Positions 37,488 to 46,537 are shown, counted from the first letter of the stretch. The stretch: 64,000 bases of DNA from Psychroserpens sp. NJDZ02 (GCF_004843725.1 NZ_CP039451.1:3788001-3852000); one strand, 5' to 3'. Numbers and translations: made by a program. The notes: a model not told the origin generated them from the letters alone.

Positions 37488-38357
37488 ATGGCTATACAAG
37501 AATCAGAATTAATTTTAAATCCAGACGGTAGTGTTTACCATCTTAATTTATTACCTGAACATATATCAAATAACATCATATTCGTTGGTGACCAAGACCG
37601 CGTAGAAAAAATTACAAAATATTTTGATTCTATCGAATTCACTATTCAAAAAAGAGAATTTAAAACACAAACAGGACTTTATAAAGGCAAGCGTCTAACC
37701 GTGATTTCTACTGGAATTGGACCAGATAATATAGATATTGTTTTAAACGAACTAGATGCATTAGTAAATATTGATTTAAAAACAAGACAGCCAAAAGACA
37801 CCTTGACTACATTAAATATTGTTCGTGTTGGAACGTCTGGATCGCTTCAAAAAGATATTCCTGTCGACTCTTTTGTCATGAGTACTCATGCTTTAGATTT
37901 AAATGGAATGTTACATTTTTATCAAATTGATGCCATTAGTAATAATGATGTTGAAGATGCCTTTATCAAATTCACTAATTGGGATAGCAACAAAGCAAGA
38001 CCAATTGTTATTAATAATAGCAAAACTTTAGAAGCACATTTTGATAGTCCAAAAATGCACAAAGGGATGACAGCAACCGCTGGAGGCTTTTATGCTTCAC
38101 AAGGTCGTGTATTACGTTTACCACTATCTGACAGCACTTTAAACCAGAAAATGGATGCTTTTTCTTATAAAGGTTTTAGGATTACCAATTTAGAAATGGA
38201 AACCTCTGCTATTTATGGTTTATCAAAATTATTAGGACACAATGCCTTATCCTTAAATGCTATCATTGCTAATAGGCCAAATGGAACCTTTAGCGAAGAC
38301 CCTAAAAAAGTGGTTGAAAATTTAATACAATATACCTTAGACAAATTAGCAGAATAA
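37488..38357 (+). CDS. Nucleoside phosphorylase (uridine phosphorylase-like, PNP/UDP family)
   Basis: 289 residues. It shows the NP-I fold marks: VGDQDRVEKITKYFD (phosphate loop with DQDR, as G-D-x-x-R in uridine phosphorylases), VISTGIGPDNIDIVLNEL, IVRVGTSGSLQKDIPVDSFV and the late ribose-binding LEMETSAIYGLSKLLG (the M-E-x-E-like motif). It catalyses phosphorolysis of a nucleoside to base and ribose-1-phosphate; the base is not determined. It sits inside an operon with a solute-binding-fold protein. Confidence 0.87.
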   Translation: MAIQESELILNPDGSVYHLNLLPEHISNNIIFVGDQDRVEKITKYFDSIEFTIQKREFKTQTGLYKGKRLTVISTGIGPDNIDIVLNELDALVNIDLKTRQPKDTLTTLNIVRVGTSGSLQKDIPVDSFVMSTHALDLNGMLHFYQIDAISNNDVEDAFIKFTNWDSNKARPIVINNSKTLEAHFDSPKMHKGMTATAGGFYASQGRVLRLPLSDSTLNQKMDAFSYKGFRITNLEMETSAIYGLSKLLGHNALSLNAIIANRPNGTFSEDPKKVVENLIQYTLDKLAE

Positions 38358-38359
38358 TT

Positions 38360-39214
38360 ATGAAGCAAATTAATATTGGAGGTGTACCAGAACACTTTAA
38401 CCTAGCTTGGTATTTAGGTTTAAAAAATGGCGAATTTAAAGATGCCGATATCAACTTACGTTGGAAAGACTATTTTGGAGGTACTGGTGCTATGTGCAAA
38501 GGTTTAAGAGATGGAGATATTGATATGGCTGTCATCTTAACAGAAGGTATTATCAAAGACATCATCGCTGGTAATAAATCTAAAATTGTTCAGGTATTTG
38601 TGGATACACCATTAATATGGGGTATTCATGTTGCTGAAAAATCGGATTATAAAACTATAGAAGATTTAAAAGGAACCAAAGCAGCGATCAGTAGATATGG
38701 CTCTGGATCGCATTTAATGGCTTATATCAATGCCGAAAATAATGGCTGGGATTTAGAAAAAGATTTAAACTTTGAAGTTATAAAAAACTTAGATGGTGCT
38801 GTTGAAGGTTTAACCGAAGGTAAAGCTGATTATTTTATGTGGGAAAAATTTACCACAAAACCTTTAGTTGATAATGGTACGTTTAGACGTGTAGGTAACT
38901 GTCCTTCACCTTGGCCCTGTTTTGTTATAGCCGTTAGAGAAGACTTTTTAAAAACCAATAAAGCTGATGTTAAAGCTATTTTAGATATTGTAAATGCTAC
39001 AACTGAAGAGTTTAAAGAAATCCCGAGTATCGATCGTATGATTGCTAATCGCTATGAACAAGAAATTGAAGATGTTCAAGAATGGTTAAGTTTAACGGAA
39101 TGGTCCCAAGACAATATCTCGAAAGAAACGGTTAAAAAAGTGCAAGACGAATTGTTCGCTTTAAATATTATTCCTGAAAAATGGAAATATGAAGACCTTG
39201 TTGAAGATGTATAA
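38360..39214 (+). CDS. Cytoplasmic solute-binding-fold protein (NMT1/SsuA-like)
   Basis: 284 residues of the periplasmic-binding-protein type II fold: GGVPEHFNLAWYLGLKNGEF, then GTGAMCKGLRDGDIDMAVIL, IEDLKGTKAAISRYGSGSH and a late FVIAVREDF. This resembles NMT1/SsuA/ThiY-like and menaquinone MqnA/D-like proteins. No signal peptide or lipobox is present: the protein starts MKQINIGGVP. So it probably acts in the cytoplasm as an enzyme or sensor rather than as a transporter subunit. It is the last gene of the SUI1-DUF1835-phosphorylase operon and ends at a strong terminator. Confidence 0.8.
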   Translation: MKQINIGGVPEHFNLAWYLGLKNGEFKDADINLRWKDYFGGTGAMCKGLRDGDIDMAVILTEGIIKDIIAGNKSKIVQVFVDTPLIWGIHVAEKSDYKTIEDLKGTKAAISRYGSGSHLMAYINAENNGWDLEKDLNFEVIKNLDGAVEGLTEGKADYFMWEKFTTKPLVDNGTFRRVGNCPSPWPCFVIAVREDFLKTNKADVKAILDIVNATTEEFKEIPSIDRMIANRYEQEIEDVQEWLSLTEWSQDNISKETVKKVQDELFALNIIPEKWKYEDLVEDV

Positions 39215-39224
39215 TTTTAAAACG

Positions 39225-39249
39225 CCTCACTTATATAGTGAGGTTTTTT
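39225..39249 (+). terminator. Intrinsic terminator of the four-gene operon
   Basis: CCTCACT pairs with AGTGAGG around a five-base loop, followed by a long T tract. Array B of the hairpin repeats starts about 20 bases later. Confidence 0.85.
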
Positions 39250-39269
39250 TTTGTTTTATATGTGAATGT

Positions 39270-39715
39270 TAAACTCCGCTTTCTTCCAATTTCTCTCAAA
39301 AAAGAAATTGAAATTCATTCTCGGCTTAAAATTAAGAGGAGAGCTACAATAACTCAACGTTAGTAATTATCTCAAATTAGAATTACTATCACCATCGCAA
39401 ACAGCTCCTCCCTTCAGCTGAAGGGAGGTGTATTTTTCAAAGAAAAAGACGGAGAGTTTGTCCAAAAACGCGAAGCATTTTTAAAAGTGTACAAGAATAA
39501 AACTCCTCTTTCTTCCATTTTCTTTTTAATTAAGAAATTGAAATTGATTCTCGGCTTAAAATTAAGAGGAGAGCTACAATAACTCAACATTTGTAATTAT
39601 CTCATATCAAAGTTAAAAAGACCATCGCAAACAGCTCCTCCCTTCAGCTGAAGGGAGGTGGTTTCTATTTAAATAGAAATCGGAGAGTTTGTCCCAAAAC
39701 GCGAAGCAGTTTTAT
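39270..39715. repeat. Array B, units 1 and 2 of the hairpin repeat family
   Basis: Two units start near 39270 and 39499 with the same order of parts as array A. Hairpin i here is CAATTTCT…AGAAATTG instead of AATGTCT…AGACATT, so both arms changed together. Hairpin ii is less perfect (CTCGGCTTAAA/ATTAAGAGGAG). Hairpin iii is intact. In unit 2 hairpin iv is replaced by a different palindrome, TTTCTATTTAAATAGAAA (39662-39679). The DUF559 gene follows directly after unit 2. Confidence 0.88.
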
Positions 39716-39757
39716 CCAAAATTATAAAAGCAACAAATTTTATAGTAACTTGAAGCC

Positions 39758-40120
39758 ATGTATCGCGAACAAGTTCACAGTAAACAAGAGTTAAAACAAC
39801 TAAGAGCAAAACTAAGACAAAGTCTAACGCCTTCGGAAGCTTATTTGTGGACTAAACTTAAAGCTAGACAATTCCACAATACAAGATTTACAAGACAACA
39901 TAGCATCGGGTATTATATTGTTGATTTTTATTGTGCTGAACATCTATTAATAATTGAATTAGATGGTGAAATTCATAACAATCCTGAACAATCAGAAAAA
40001 GACAAAAGAAGAACAAAGTATCTAGAACACCTCGGTTACACAGTGCTGAGATTTGAGAATAAAATGGTTTTTGATTTTTTACCCTCTGTTTTTATGGCTA
40101 TTGAAGAGCATATTCGTTAA
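39758..40120 (+). CDS. DUF559 (endonuclease-fold) protein inside the repeat array
   Basis: A 120-residue protein of the DUF559 family, related to very-short-patch-repair endonucleases (PD-(D/E)XK fold). It has LTPSEAYLWTKLKARQF, then RFTRQHSIGYYIVDFYC (catalytic-type Asp), LLIIELDGEIH (acidic residue on the next strand) and KYLEHLGYTVLRFENKMV. It is full length for the family and looks intact. It lies exactly between units 2 and 3 of array B, in the place of a unit and in the same orientation. This suggests the protein acts on, or is propagated with, the repeats, as RAYT transposases are with REP palindromes. That link is an inference; such genes are otherwise of unknown function. Confidence 0.88.
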   Translation: MYREQVHSKQELKQLRAKLRQSLTPSEAYLWTKLKARQFHNTRFTRQHSIGYYIVDFYCAEHLLIIELDGEIHNNPEQSEKDKRRTKYLEHLGYTVLRFENKMVFDFLPSVFMAIEEHIR

Positions 40121-40135
40121 GATATTAGAATACTT

Positions 40136-40690
40136 AAACTCCTCTTTCTTCCAATTTCTCTTTAATTAAAAAATTAGAATTCATTCTCGGCTTAAAATTA
40201 AGAGGAGAGCTACAATAACTCAGTATTAGTAATTATCTCAAATTAAAGTTAAAAACACCATCGCAAACAGCTCCTCTCTTTAGCTAAAGGGAGGTGTATT
40301 TTTCAAAGAAAAAGACGGAGGGTTTGTCCCAAAACGCAAAGCAGTTTAATATATAATAAATAACAAACTCCTCTTTCTTCCAATTTCTCTTTAATTAAGA
40401 AATTGAAATTCATTCCCCTCTTAAAATTAAGAGGAGAGCTACAATAACTTAGGATTAGTAATTATCTCAAATCAAAATTAAAAAGACCATCGCAAACAGC
40501 TCCTCCCTTCAGCTGAAGGGAGGTGTGTTTTTCATAGAAAAAGACGGAGGGTTTGTCCCAAAACGCGAAGCAGTTTTAATATATAATAAATAACAAACTC
40601 CTCTTTCTTCCAATTTCTCTTTAATTAAGAAATTAGAATTCATTCTCGGCTTAAATTTAAGAGGAGAGCTACAATAACTCAACATTTGTA
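40136..40690. repeat. Array B, units 3-5 of the hairpin repeat family (unit 5 truncated)
   Basis: Units start near 40136, 40365 and 40595. Unit 3 has hairpin iii with arms CCTCTCTTTAG/CTAAAGGGAGG: a C to T change is matched by G to A in the other arm, and another C to T leaves a G·U pair. Unit 5 is cut before hairpin iii, about 70 bases from the end of ung. Like array A, this array lies between convergent genes (solute-binding protein and ung). Confidence 0.88.
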
Positions 40691-40762
40691 ATAATCTCAT
40701 ATCAAATTTACTATCACAGCACTATTAGTAAAAGTAAAAGCGAAAACAAGACTAAAAACACC

Positions 40763-41428
40763 TTACCAATCTATCACATCCAAACCGTCAGACGCTAACA
40801 AATTATTAGTTTGACTAAAATGTCTGTTCCCAAACCAATAGCCACGATTAGCACTTAAAGGCGAGGGATGTCCAGAGGTCAAAATATGATGTTTATCGGC
40901 GTCAATTAACTTCCCTTTTTTCTTAGCAAATCCTCCCCAGAGTAAAAACACTACGTTTTCTTTTTGGTCACTAATCATTTTAATAACAGCGTCTGTAAAG
41001 CTTTCCCAACCTTGTTTTTGATGACTTCCAGCCTCGTGTGCCCTAACGGTTAATGTCGCATTTAGCAAAAAGACGCCTTGTTGGGCCCAACGCTCTAAAT
41101 TTCCGCTTGACGGATATGGTTTCCCTAAATCGGTTTCAATCTCTTTAAAAATATTAATCAATGATGGCGGATGTTTTACCCCCTCATTTACACTAAAACA
41201 CAACCCATTGGCTTGGTTGTAATTATGATATGGATCTTGACCAATAATAACAACTTTTAAGTCGTCTAAATGGCAGGTGTCAAAAGCATTAAAAATCAAA
41301 TTTTCTGTCGGAAAACATTGATTTTGTTTATAATCTTCAGTAACAAATTGAGTTAAATCCTTAAAATAGGGTTTATCAAATTCGGTTTGTAATGGTGTTT
41401 TCCAACTGTGATGTATATTGACGTTCAT
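40763..41428 (-). CDS. ung: Uracil-DNA glycosylase (family 1)
   Basis: 221 residues with the catalytic water-activating motif GQDPYH (63-68, Asp65), the uracil-binding LLWGGFAKKKG region, and HPSPLSANRGYWFG (His187). It removes uracil from DNA and starts base excision repair. Length and motifs are standard. Its 3' end faces the DUF559-containing repeat array. Confidence 0.95.
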   Translation of the reverse strand: MNVNIHHSWKTPLQTEFDKPYFKDLTQFVTEDYKQNQCFPTENLIFNAFDTCHLDDLKVVIIGQDPYHNYNQANGLCFSVNEGVKHPPSLINIFKEIETDLGKPYPSSGNLERWAQQGVFLLNATLTVRAHEAGSHQKQGWESFTDAVIKMISDQKENVVFLLWGGFAKKKGKLIDADKHHILTSGHPSPLSANRGYWFGNRHFSQTNNLLASDGLDVIDW

Positions 41429-41508
41429 AACTTTTAATTATTGACCTTTAATTCAAGCACAAAATAATACTATCTTTAAGAATTCTAAACCAATTTGTTA
41501 ATTATTAA

Positions 41509-42024
41509 ATGACCATTCAAAACGCGACAATCAATGATATGGACGATATCTTTAAGCTATACAAAATAGCTTCTGATTATCAAAAGACTAAGAAAACTGT
41601 GGTCGTTTGGCCTGATTTTGATCGTGATATGGTCATTTCAGAAATCAAAGAAAACCGTCAATTTAAATTTATCATTAACAATACGATTGCTTGTGTTTGG
41701 GCGATTACATTTAAAGATGATCAAATTTGGGAAACGAGTCAAAATGATAATGCAATGTATATCCATCGTATTGCTACTAATCCTGAATTTAGAGGCCAGC
41801 ATTTGGTGACTAAAATAGTCGACTGGGCAAAAGGTTACGCATTAACAAAAGCAATCGATTATATTAGACTAGATACCTTAGGTAACAACACGGGATTAAT
41901 TGCATATTACAAACAATCAGGTTTTGATTTTTTAGGCATGTTTGATTTAAATAATACGAACGGTTTACCGGAACATTACCATAATCAGCGCGCCTGTTTG
42001 TTTCAAATACAACTGAATAAATAA
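41509..42024 (+). CDS. GNAT family N-acetyltransferase
   Basis: 171 residues with the GNAT core: MYIHRIATNPEFRGQHLVTKIVDWAK (the acetyl-CoA binding R/Q-x-x-G-x-G/A-type loop, here RGQHLV) and a C-terminal DTLGNNTGLIAYYKQSGFDFLG. It transfers an acetyl group from acetyl-CoA to an amine; the acceptor is not evident. It is divergent from ung and precedes the YfcC transporter gene by 37 bases, perhaps in one transcript. Confidence 0.82.
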   Translation: MTIQNATINDMDDIFKLYKIASDYQKTKKTVVVWPDFDRDMVISEIKENRQFKFIINNTIACVWAITFKDDQIWETSQNDNAMYIHRIATNPEFRGQHLVTKIVDWAKGYALTKAIDYIRLDTLGNNTGLIAYYKQSGFDFLGMFDLNNTNGLPEHYHNQRACLFQIQLNK

Positions 42025-42061
42025 GACTTAAAATTATATAAAAAAGACAATTACATTTTTA

Positions 42062-43552
42062 ATGAAAAACATAAAATTCCCTTCAGCACAATCCATTTTA
42101 CTTATCATAGCAGGACTAGTGACCTTATTAACTTGGCTGGTTCCAGCAGGTAAATACGAAACTTTAGGTTATAATAAAGAAGCTAATCAGTTTACAAGAG
42201 TCAGTCTTGAAAAAACAGAAACCTTAGCAGCAACACAGCAAACATTAGAAATCCTAAACATTAAAATTCCGTTAGAAAAATTTACTAATGGAGACATTAA
42301 CAAACCTATTAATATCCCTAATACGTATCAAGAATTAGAAGCGCAACCACAAGGGTTTTACGATTTTGTTAAATCGCCAGTCAAAGGAATCATAGAATCA
42401 GCAGACATTATTTTTCTAGTTTTAATTATTGGAGGATTAATAGGTATTATAAACAGTACAGGTGCTTTTGATGCAGGAATCAGCAAATTGGCAACCGCAT
42501 TAAAAGGGCGCGAATTCATCTTAATTATATTAGTCACTGTTTTAGTGGCAGCTGGAGGAACAACGTTTGGTTTTGCAGAAGAAACGATTGCCTTCTACCC
42601 TATCTTAATCCCCGTGTTTTTAGCCGCAAAATATGATGCTATGGTCGGTATCGCCTCTATATTTTTAGGAAGTGCTATTGGGACGATGTGTTCTACAATT
42701 AATCCATTTAGTACTATTATTGCTAGTGATGCTGCAGGTATTAGTTGGACTACAGGACTTGGTGGCAGACTGTTTATGCTACTAGCCTGTTTGACTATTG
42801 CTTTAATTTATATTATTAGATATGGTAAACGCGTCCAAAAAGACCCTACAAAATCTGTTATTTACGATCAGCAACAACAAATAGCAGCGTTATTTTCTCA
42901 TAAAACAGAAACCGTACAATTCACAACCCGTTTACGCCTATCTTTAATTGTGTTTGCTTTATGTTTTATAATCATGATTTATGGTGTTGTGGCTTTAGAA
43001 TGGTGGTTTGTGGAGATGACTTCTGTCTTTTTAGTAGGTTCCATCTTAATTGGTGTCATTGCAAAAATAAAAGAAACAGAGTTTATAGAGACGTTTGTTA
43101 AAGGCGCAGGAGATTTATTGGGAGTCGCTTTAATTATTGGTATAGCACGTGGTGTAACGGTGATTATGGCTGATGGATTGATTAGTGATACGTTATTATA
43201 TTATGCGAGTTCTATGACGGAAGGCATGAATAAAGGGCTTTTTGCGAGTGCTATGACGGCTATTTACGCGGGATTATCCTTTTTTATTCCAAGTAGTTCA
43301 GGAATGGCGGTATTAACCATGCCTATCATGTCACCTTTAGCAGACAGTGTTGGTGTAGGAAGAGAGCTTGTTGTTAACGCTTACCAATATGGCTTGGGGT
43401 TATTCTATTTTATCAATCCTACAGGTCTTATTTTAGCCTCATTAGCAGTGGTAAAAGTCGGTTTTAATAAATGGATAAAATTTGTAATGCCGTTATTTAT
43501 AGTACTAATTATCTTTACTTTAGTGGTGATGACAGTCTCTAGTTACTTATAA
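42062..43552 (+). CDS. YfcC-family (DcuC/ArsB-related) membrane transporter
   Basis: 496 residues with about 12 transmembrane segments. The N-terminus (SAQSILLIIAGLVTLLTWLVPAG) and the inner motifs GGTTFGFAEETIAFYPILIP and IPSSSGMAVLTMPIMSPLAD match the YfcC/C4-dicarboxylate anaerobic carrier-like group, whose substrates may be arginine/ornithine or dicarboxylates. The helix-hairpin signature with SSSG is the likely substrate site. A long periplasmic loop between the first and second helices is usual for the family. Confidence 0.85.
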   Translation: MKNIKFPSAQSILLIIAGLVTLLTWLVPAGKYETLGYNKEANQFTRVSLEKTETLAATQQTLEILNIKIPLEKFTNGDINKPINIPNTYQELEAQPQGFYDFVKSPVKGIIESADIIFLVLIIGGLIGIINSTGAFDAGISKLATALKGREFILIILVTVLVAAGGTTFGFAEETIAFYPILIPVFLAAKYDAMVGIASIFLGSAIGTMCSTINPFSTIIASDAAGISWTTGLGGRLFMLLACLTIALIYIIRYGKRVQKDPTKSVIYDQQQQIAALFSHKTETVQFTTRLRLSLIVFALCFIIMIYGVVALEWWFVEMTSVFLVGSILIGVIAKIKETEFIETFVKGAGDLLGVALIIGIARGVTVIMADGLISDTLLYYASSMTEGMNKGLFASAMTAIYAGLSFFIPSSSGMAVLTMPIMSPLADSVGVGRELVVNAYQYGLGLFYFINPTGLILASLAVVKVGFNKWIKFVMPLFIVLIIFTLVVMTVSSYL

Positions 43553-43570
43553 AACACAATAGAAACCAAA

Positions 43571-43648
43571 ATATCTGCTTAAGAACAGATATTAGTAATT
43601 ATCTGCTTTTAAACAGATATTGTTGCATATCTGCTTAAAAACAGATAT
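43571..43648. promoter_or_regulatory. Three palindromes spaced exactly 28 bases, candidate SatD operators
   Basis: Three copies of ATATCTGCTTAA(A/G)AACAGATAT-like palindromes (core ATCTG…CAGAT) lie at 43573-43590, 43601-43618 and 43629-43646. Their centres are exactly 28 bases apart. They occupy the space just upstream of the satD-like gene (start 43670), where that protein's C-terminal helix-turn-helix could bind for autoregulation. Short spacers and single-gene context argue against a CRISPR array. Confidence 0.65.
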
Positions 43649-43669
43649 ATTTATAAAAACTAATAAAAA

Positions 43670-44269
43670 ATGGTAGCAGTTTTAACAGGAGACATTATTA
43701 ATTCTAGAGAAGGCAATGTCTCGCAATGGTTGGATATTTTAAAAGGCACGCTTAATAAATATGGACAAACACCACAGCAATGGGAAGTATTTAGAGGGGA
43801 TAGTTTTCAACTTGTTACCACTCCAAAACAAGCCTTGTTAGCAGCGTTACATATTAAAGCAGCGATTAAACAAAATGAAAGTTATGATGTTAGAATAGCC
43901 ATCGGTTTAGGAGAAGAAACCCATAACGCTAAAAAAGTAGCCGAGTCCAATGGTACGGCTTATATCAATTCTGGAGAAGCTTTTGAAGCCTTAAAAAAGC
44001 AAACATTAGCCATAAAATCTGACCTACCAGAATGGGATCAACCTTTAAACATCATGTTTCATTTAGCACTATTAACGGCTAATAATTGGAGCAGTACCGT
44101 TGCTAAAGTCATTTTAACAGTATTAGAACACCCTACAAAAAACCAAAAAGATATTGCAAAACTCTTAGGTAAATCACAAAGTAATATTAGTGAAGCCTTA
44201 AAACGTGGCGGTTATGAAGAGGTTATGCAACTAAACAACTACTACCAAAACCAAATTATAAAACTATGA
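43670..44269 (+). CDS. SatD family protein with C-terminal helix-turn-helix
   Basis: 199 residues. The N-terminal part (VAVLTGDIINSREGNVSQWLD, EVFRGDSFQLVTTPKQAL, VRIAIGLGEE) has the SatD fold, which resembles a nucleotide-cyclase-type core with Asp residues. The C-terminus ends in a winged helix (HPTKNQKDIAKLLGKSQSNISEALK). The stop overlaps the start of the DUF3307 gene (ATGATG), a conserved pairing in Bacteroidota. Three regular palindromes upstream are likely its own operator. Its biochemical function is not established. Confidence 0.82.
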   Translation: MVAVLTGDIINSREGNVSQWLDILKGTLNKYGQTPQQWEVFRGDSFQLVTTPKQALLAALHIKAAIKQNESYDVRIAIGLGEETHNAKKVAESNGTAYINSGEAFEALKKQTLAIKSDLPEWDQPLNIMFHLALLTANNWSSTVAKVILTVLEHPTKNQKDIAKLLGKSQSNISEALKRGGYEEVMQLNNYYQNQIIKL

Positions 44270-44982
44270 TGTTATTAGTACTTAAATTAGTGTTAGCACA
44301 CGCCATTGGCGATTTTGTGCTGCAACCAGAAAAATGGGTTATAGACAAAGCGTCAAAAAAGCACAAATCAAAATATTTGTACTACCATATTTTAGTACAT
44401 GCCATTGCCTTAATAGTAGCCTTACAATTTGATTTTAACTATTGGTTGGGTATTTTAAGTATTCTAGCCTCTCATTATATTATAGATCTTATAAAAATTA
44501 ATCTAACAGAAAAAGTAAATGCCAGACTTCTCTTTTTCTTAGACCAAATCGCACATCTAATTATAATTGTTCTTGTTGCTTTAGCTTATACGTCGTATTC
44601 CATAGATTTTTCAGAAATTTATTCAAAAAACAACATTGCCTTTCTTCTATCAATAATTGCTATCTCATCCATAGCCCCAGTAGTTATGCGCTTAATGATG
44701 AGCCAATGGGTTATCGAAGAAGATAACACAGATCATTCTCTTGAAAAAGCCGGAAAATACATTGGTATTCTAGAACGACTATTTGTCTTTGGATTTATTA
44801 TACTTAACCAATGGAGTGCAATAGGCTTGCTAATTACAGCTAAATCGGTATTTAGATTTGGTGATTTATCAAAATCTAAAAACCGCAAGTTAACCGAGTA
44901 TGTTTTAATAGGCACCTTAGTCAGTTTTGGTATTGCTATAGCTGTCGGTTTAGCCTATAATTACGTTGTCAAACTAGACTAA
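44266..44982 (+). CDS. DUF3307 integral membrane protein
   Basis: 238 residues with about seven membrane helices. The start LVLAHAIGDFVLQPEKWVIDK (H-x-x-x-DF-x-LQ) and HILVHAIALI plus SHYIIDLIKIN are the conserved DUF3307 signature with His/Asp residues at membrane boundaries. It is translationally coupled to the satD-like gene, and the pair probably acts together. Function unknown. Confidence 0.85.
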   Translation: MMLLVLKLVLAHAIGDFVLQPEKWVIDKASKKHKSKYLYYHILVHAIALIVALQFDFNYWLGILSILASHYIIDLIKINLTEKVNARLLFFLDQIAHLIIIVLVALAYTSYSIDFSEIYSKNNIAFLLSIIAISSIAPVVMRLMMSQWVIEEDNTDHSLEKAGKYIGILERLFVFGFIILNQWSAIGLLITAKSVFRFGDLSKSKNRKLTEYVLIGTLVSFGIAIAVGLAYNYVVKLD

Positions 44983-45020
44983 TACCATCGACATTTAAAA
45001 ATCAATAACACCCACCAACC

Positions 45021-46448
45021 ATGACCACAAAACATTTTTTATACAGTCTATTAATTTTGAGTAGTGTTAGTTGTAAACCAAAATTATCTGGAGACACCGA
45101 AGACGGTTTAACCGCCTCGTTATTGGTGGTTAAAAAAGAACTAAATGTAACTGAACAAGAAAAATTAGACAATGCCATTGGCGTTATTGGCCTGTATGCC
45201 ATGAAAGAAAAATGGGAACATCCAGATAACCACCCTAACCAGTCTATAACAGCTATTACATTGAGCACACTAAACAACAAATCGTATGACGCTGTTGTTA
45301 ATTTTGCCGAAGATTTTATTGAAACCCTTAACCAGGATAAAATAGACGCTCTAGAATCAGAAATCTTAAAACTAGACGCACAACGTAAAAAAACAGATTC
45401 CGTTATTACACTACTCGACGGATTTAAACCTTCAGATATTCTTATAAAAAAAGATAATTGGGGCGAACCAAACCTTTATCTTAAAATTAAAAACACTAAT
45501 AATTTAAAGGATATCACCAACTATATGTTTACTGTAAAGCTATACTCTATCGCTCAGGATAAACTCATTTTATCCACAGGTTCTGGAAGTAGTTTTGAAG
45601 ATGGTAATACACTAGTTAATGATCAATTTTTCTGTAATATATCAGCATCACTAGCTTCAATAATCCAAAATAGCAGACGACTACAAAAACTACAACCAAC
45701 GTTTAACTATCCTATAACAGATTTGGCGCAATATGACTTACGTGTCCAAATTATTACGAGTCAAATAAGACTAAAAGATAGGACCACTTATGATTATCCA
45801 GAGCAAAACCCTGAACTAATACAGGAACAAATACAAGCATTAAAAGACCAAATACAAACATTAAAAAACACGAACAACAGCTTAGATAATTTTTCTCAAG
45901 AAGCAGATGACACTAATGACCAAACACCAGCTTTTAATGAAGATTATCTAGCAGATTTAGAAGTCATCAGAAAAAAACCAGTAAATCAATTAGAACGTAT
46001 TAAAAAAGTAAAACCTAATCTAAACTTAACCTTTCCTGCTAATTATGACGTCAAAAAGAAAGCTATTGGAGGTATGTATATCTTTAGTTTAAGTGACAGT
46101 CTGGTCTTTGATAATTCCAATAAAGATTTGATACAATATCAAATTCAAGACACCACTTATATCGAATATCAAGACAGTTATAACAAACCAAATGGTAAAC
46201 TACTTATTCTAAACAACCCCACTGTTGCATATGACTTTAAAGAAACAATGGACGCTGTAATAGAAGAAGCACAACGTATGCATACCATAGATGCTGACGC
46301 TTCTGGTTATATGTACCAAATAATAAACAACTACAAACTAGTACGTTATTTTAAAATACAAAACGACCATTATTTATACACAATGGATTTCAAAAACTTA
46401 GAAGACTGCGTTAAAGAGTTTGACCGTTCTAAAAATATGATACAGTAA
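45021..46448 (+). CDS. Large hypothetical lipoprotein
   Basis: 475 residues. The N-terminus (HFLYSLLILSSVSCKPKLSGD) is a lipoprotein signal with Cys18. The middle has a long charged helix (YPEQNPELIQEQIQALKDQ, QTLKNTNNSLDNFSQ), likely a coiled coil, and the C-terminal half is mixed alpha/beta. I do not recognise a family. It heads a set of same-strand envelope genes (45.0-48.7 kb). Confidence 0.6.
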   Translation: MTTKHFLYSLLILSSVSCKPKLSGDTEDGLTASLLVVKKELNVTEQEKLDNAIGVIGLYAMKEKWEHPDNHPNQSITAITLSTLNNKSYDAVVNFAEDFIETLNQDKIDALESEILKLDAQRKKTDSVITLLDGFKPSDILIKKDNWGEPNLYLKIKNTNNLKDITNYMFTVKLYSIAQDKLILSTGSGSSFEDGNTLVNDQFFCNISASLASIIQNSRRLQKLQPTFNYPITDLAQYDLRVQIITSQIRLKDRTTYDYPEQNPELIQEQIQALKDQIQTLKNTNNSLDNFSQEADDTNDQTPAFNEDYLADLEVIRKKPVNQLERIKKVKPNLNLTFPANYDVKKKAIGGMYIFSLSDSLVFDNSNKDLIQYQIQDTTYIEYQDSYNKPNGKLLILNNPTVAYDFKETMDAVIEEAQRMHTIDADASGYMYQIINNYKLVRYFKIQNDHYLYTMDFKNLEDCVKEFDRSKNMIQ

Positions 46449-46537
46449 TATCAGCTCGCTTTCGCGGAAATAAAGCCAAAAGCCTCACCGTTAACACCGA
46501 AACTATAGTACTAAAAAACAACCTAATAACATTTAAC

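Noticed and set aside
43571..43648. Possible short CRISPR array from three evenly spaced repeats
   Set aside because: The repeats are short palindromes of about 18-22 bases with spacers of 7-10 bases, and no cas gene is near; a promoter operator fits better.
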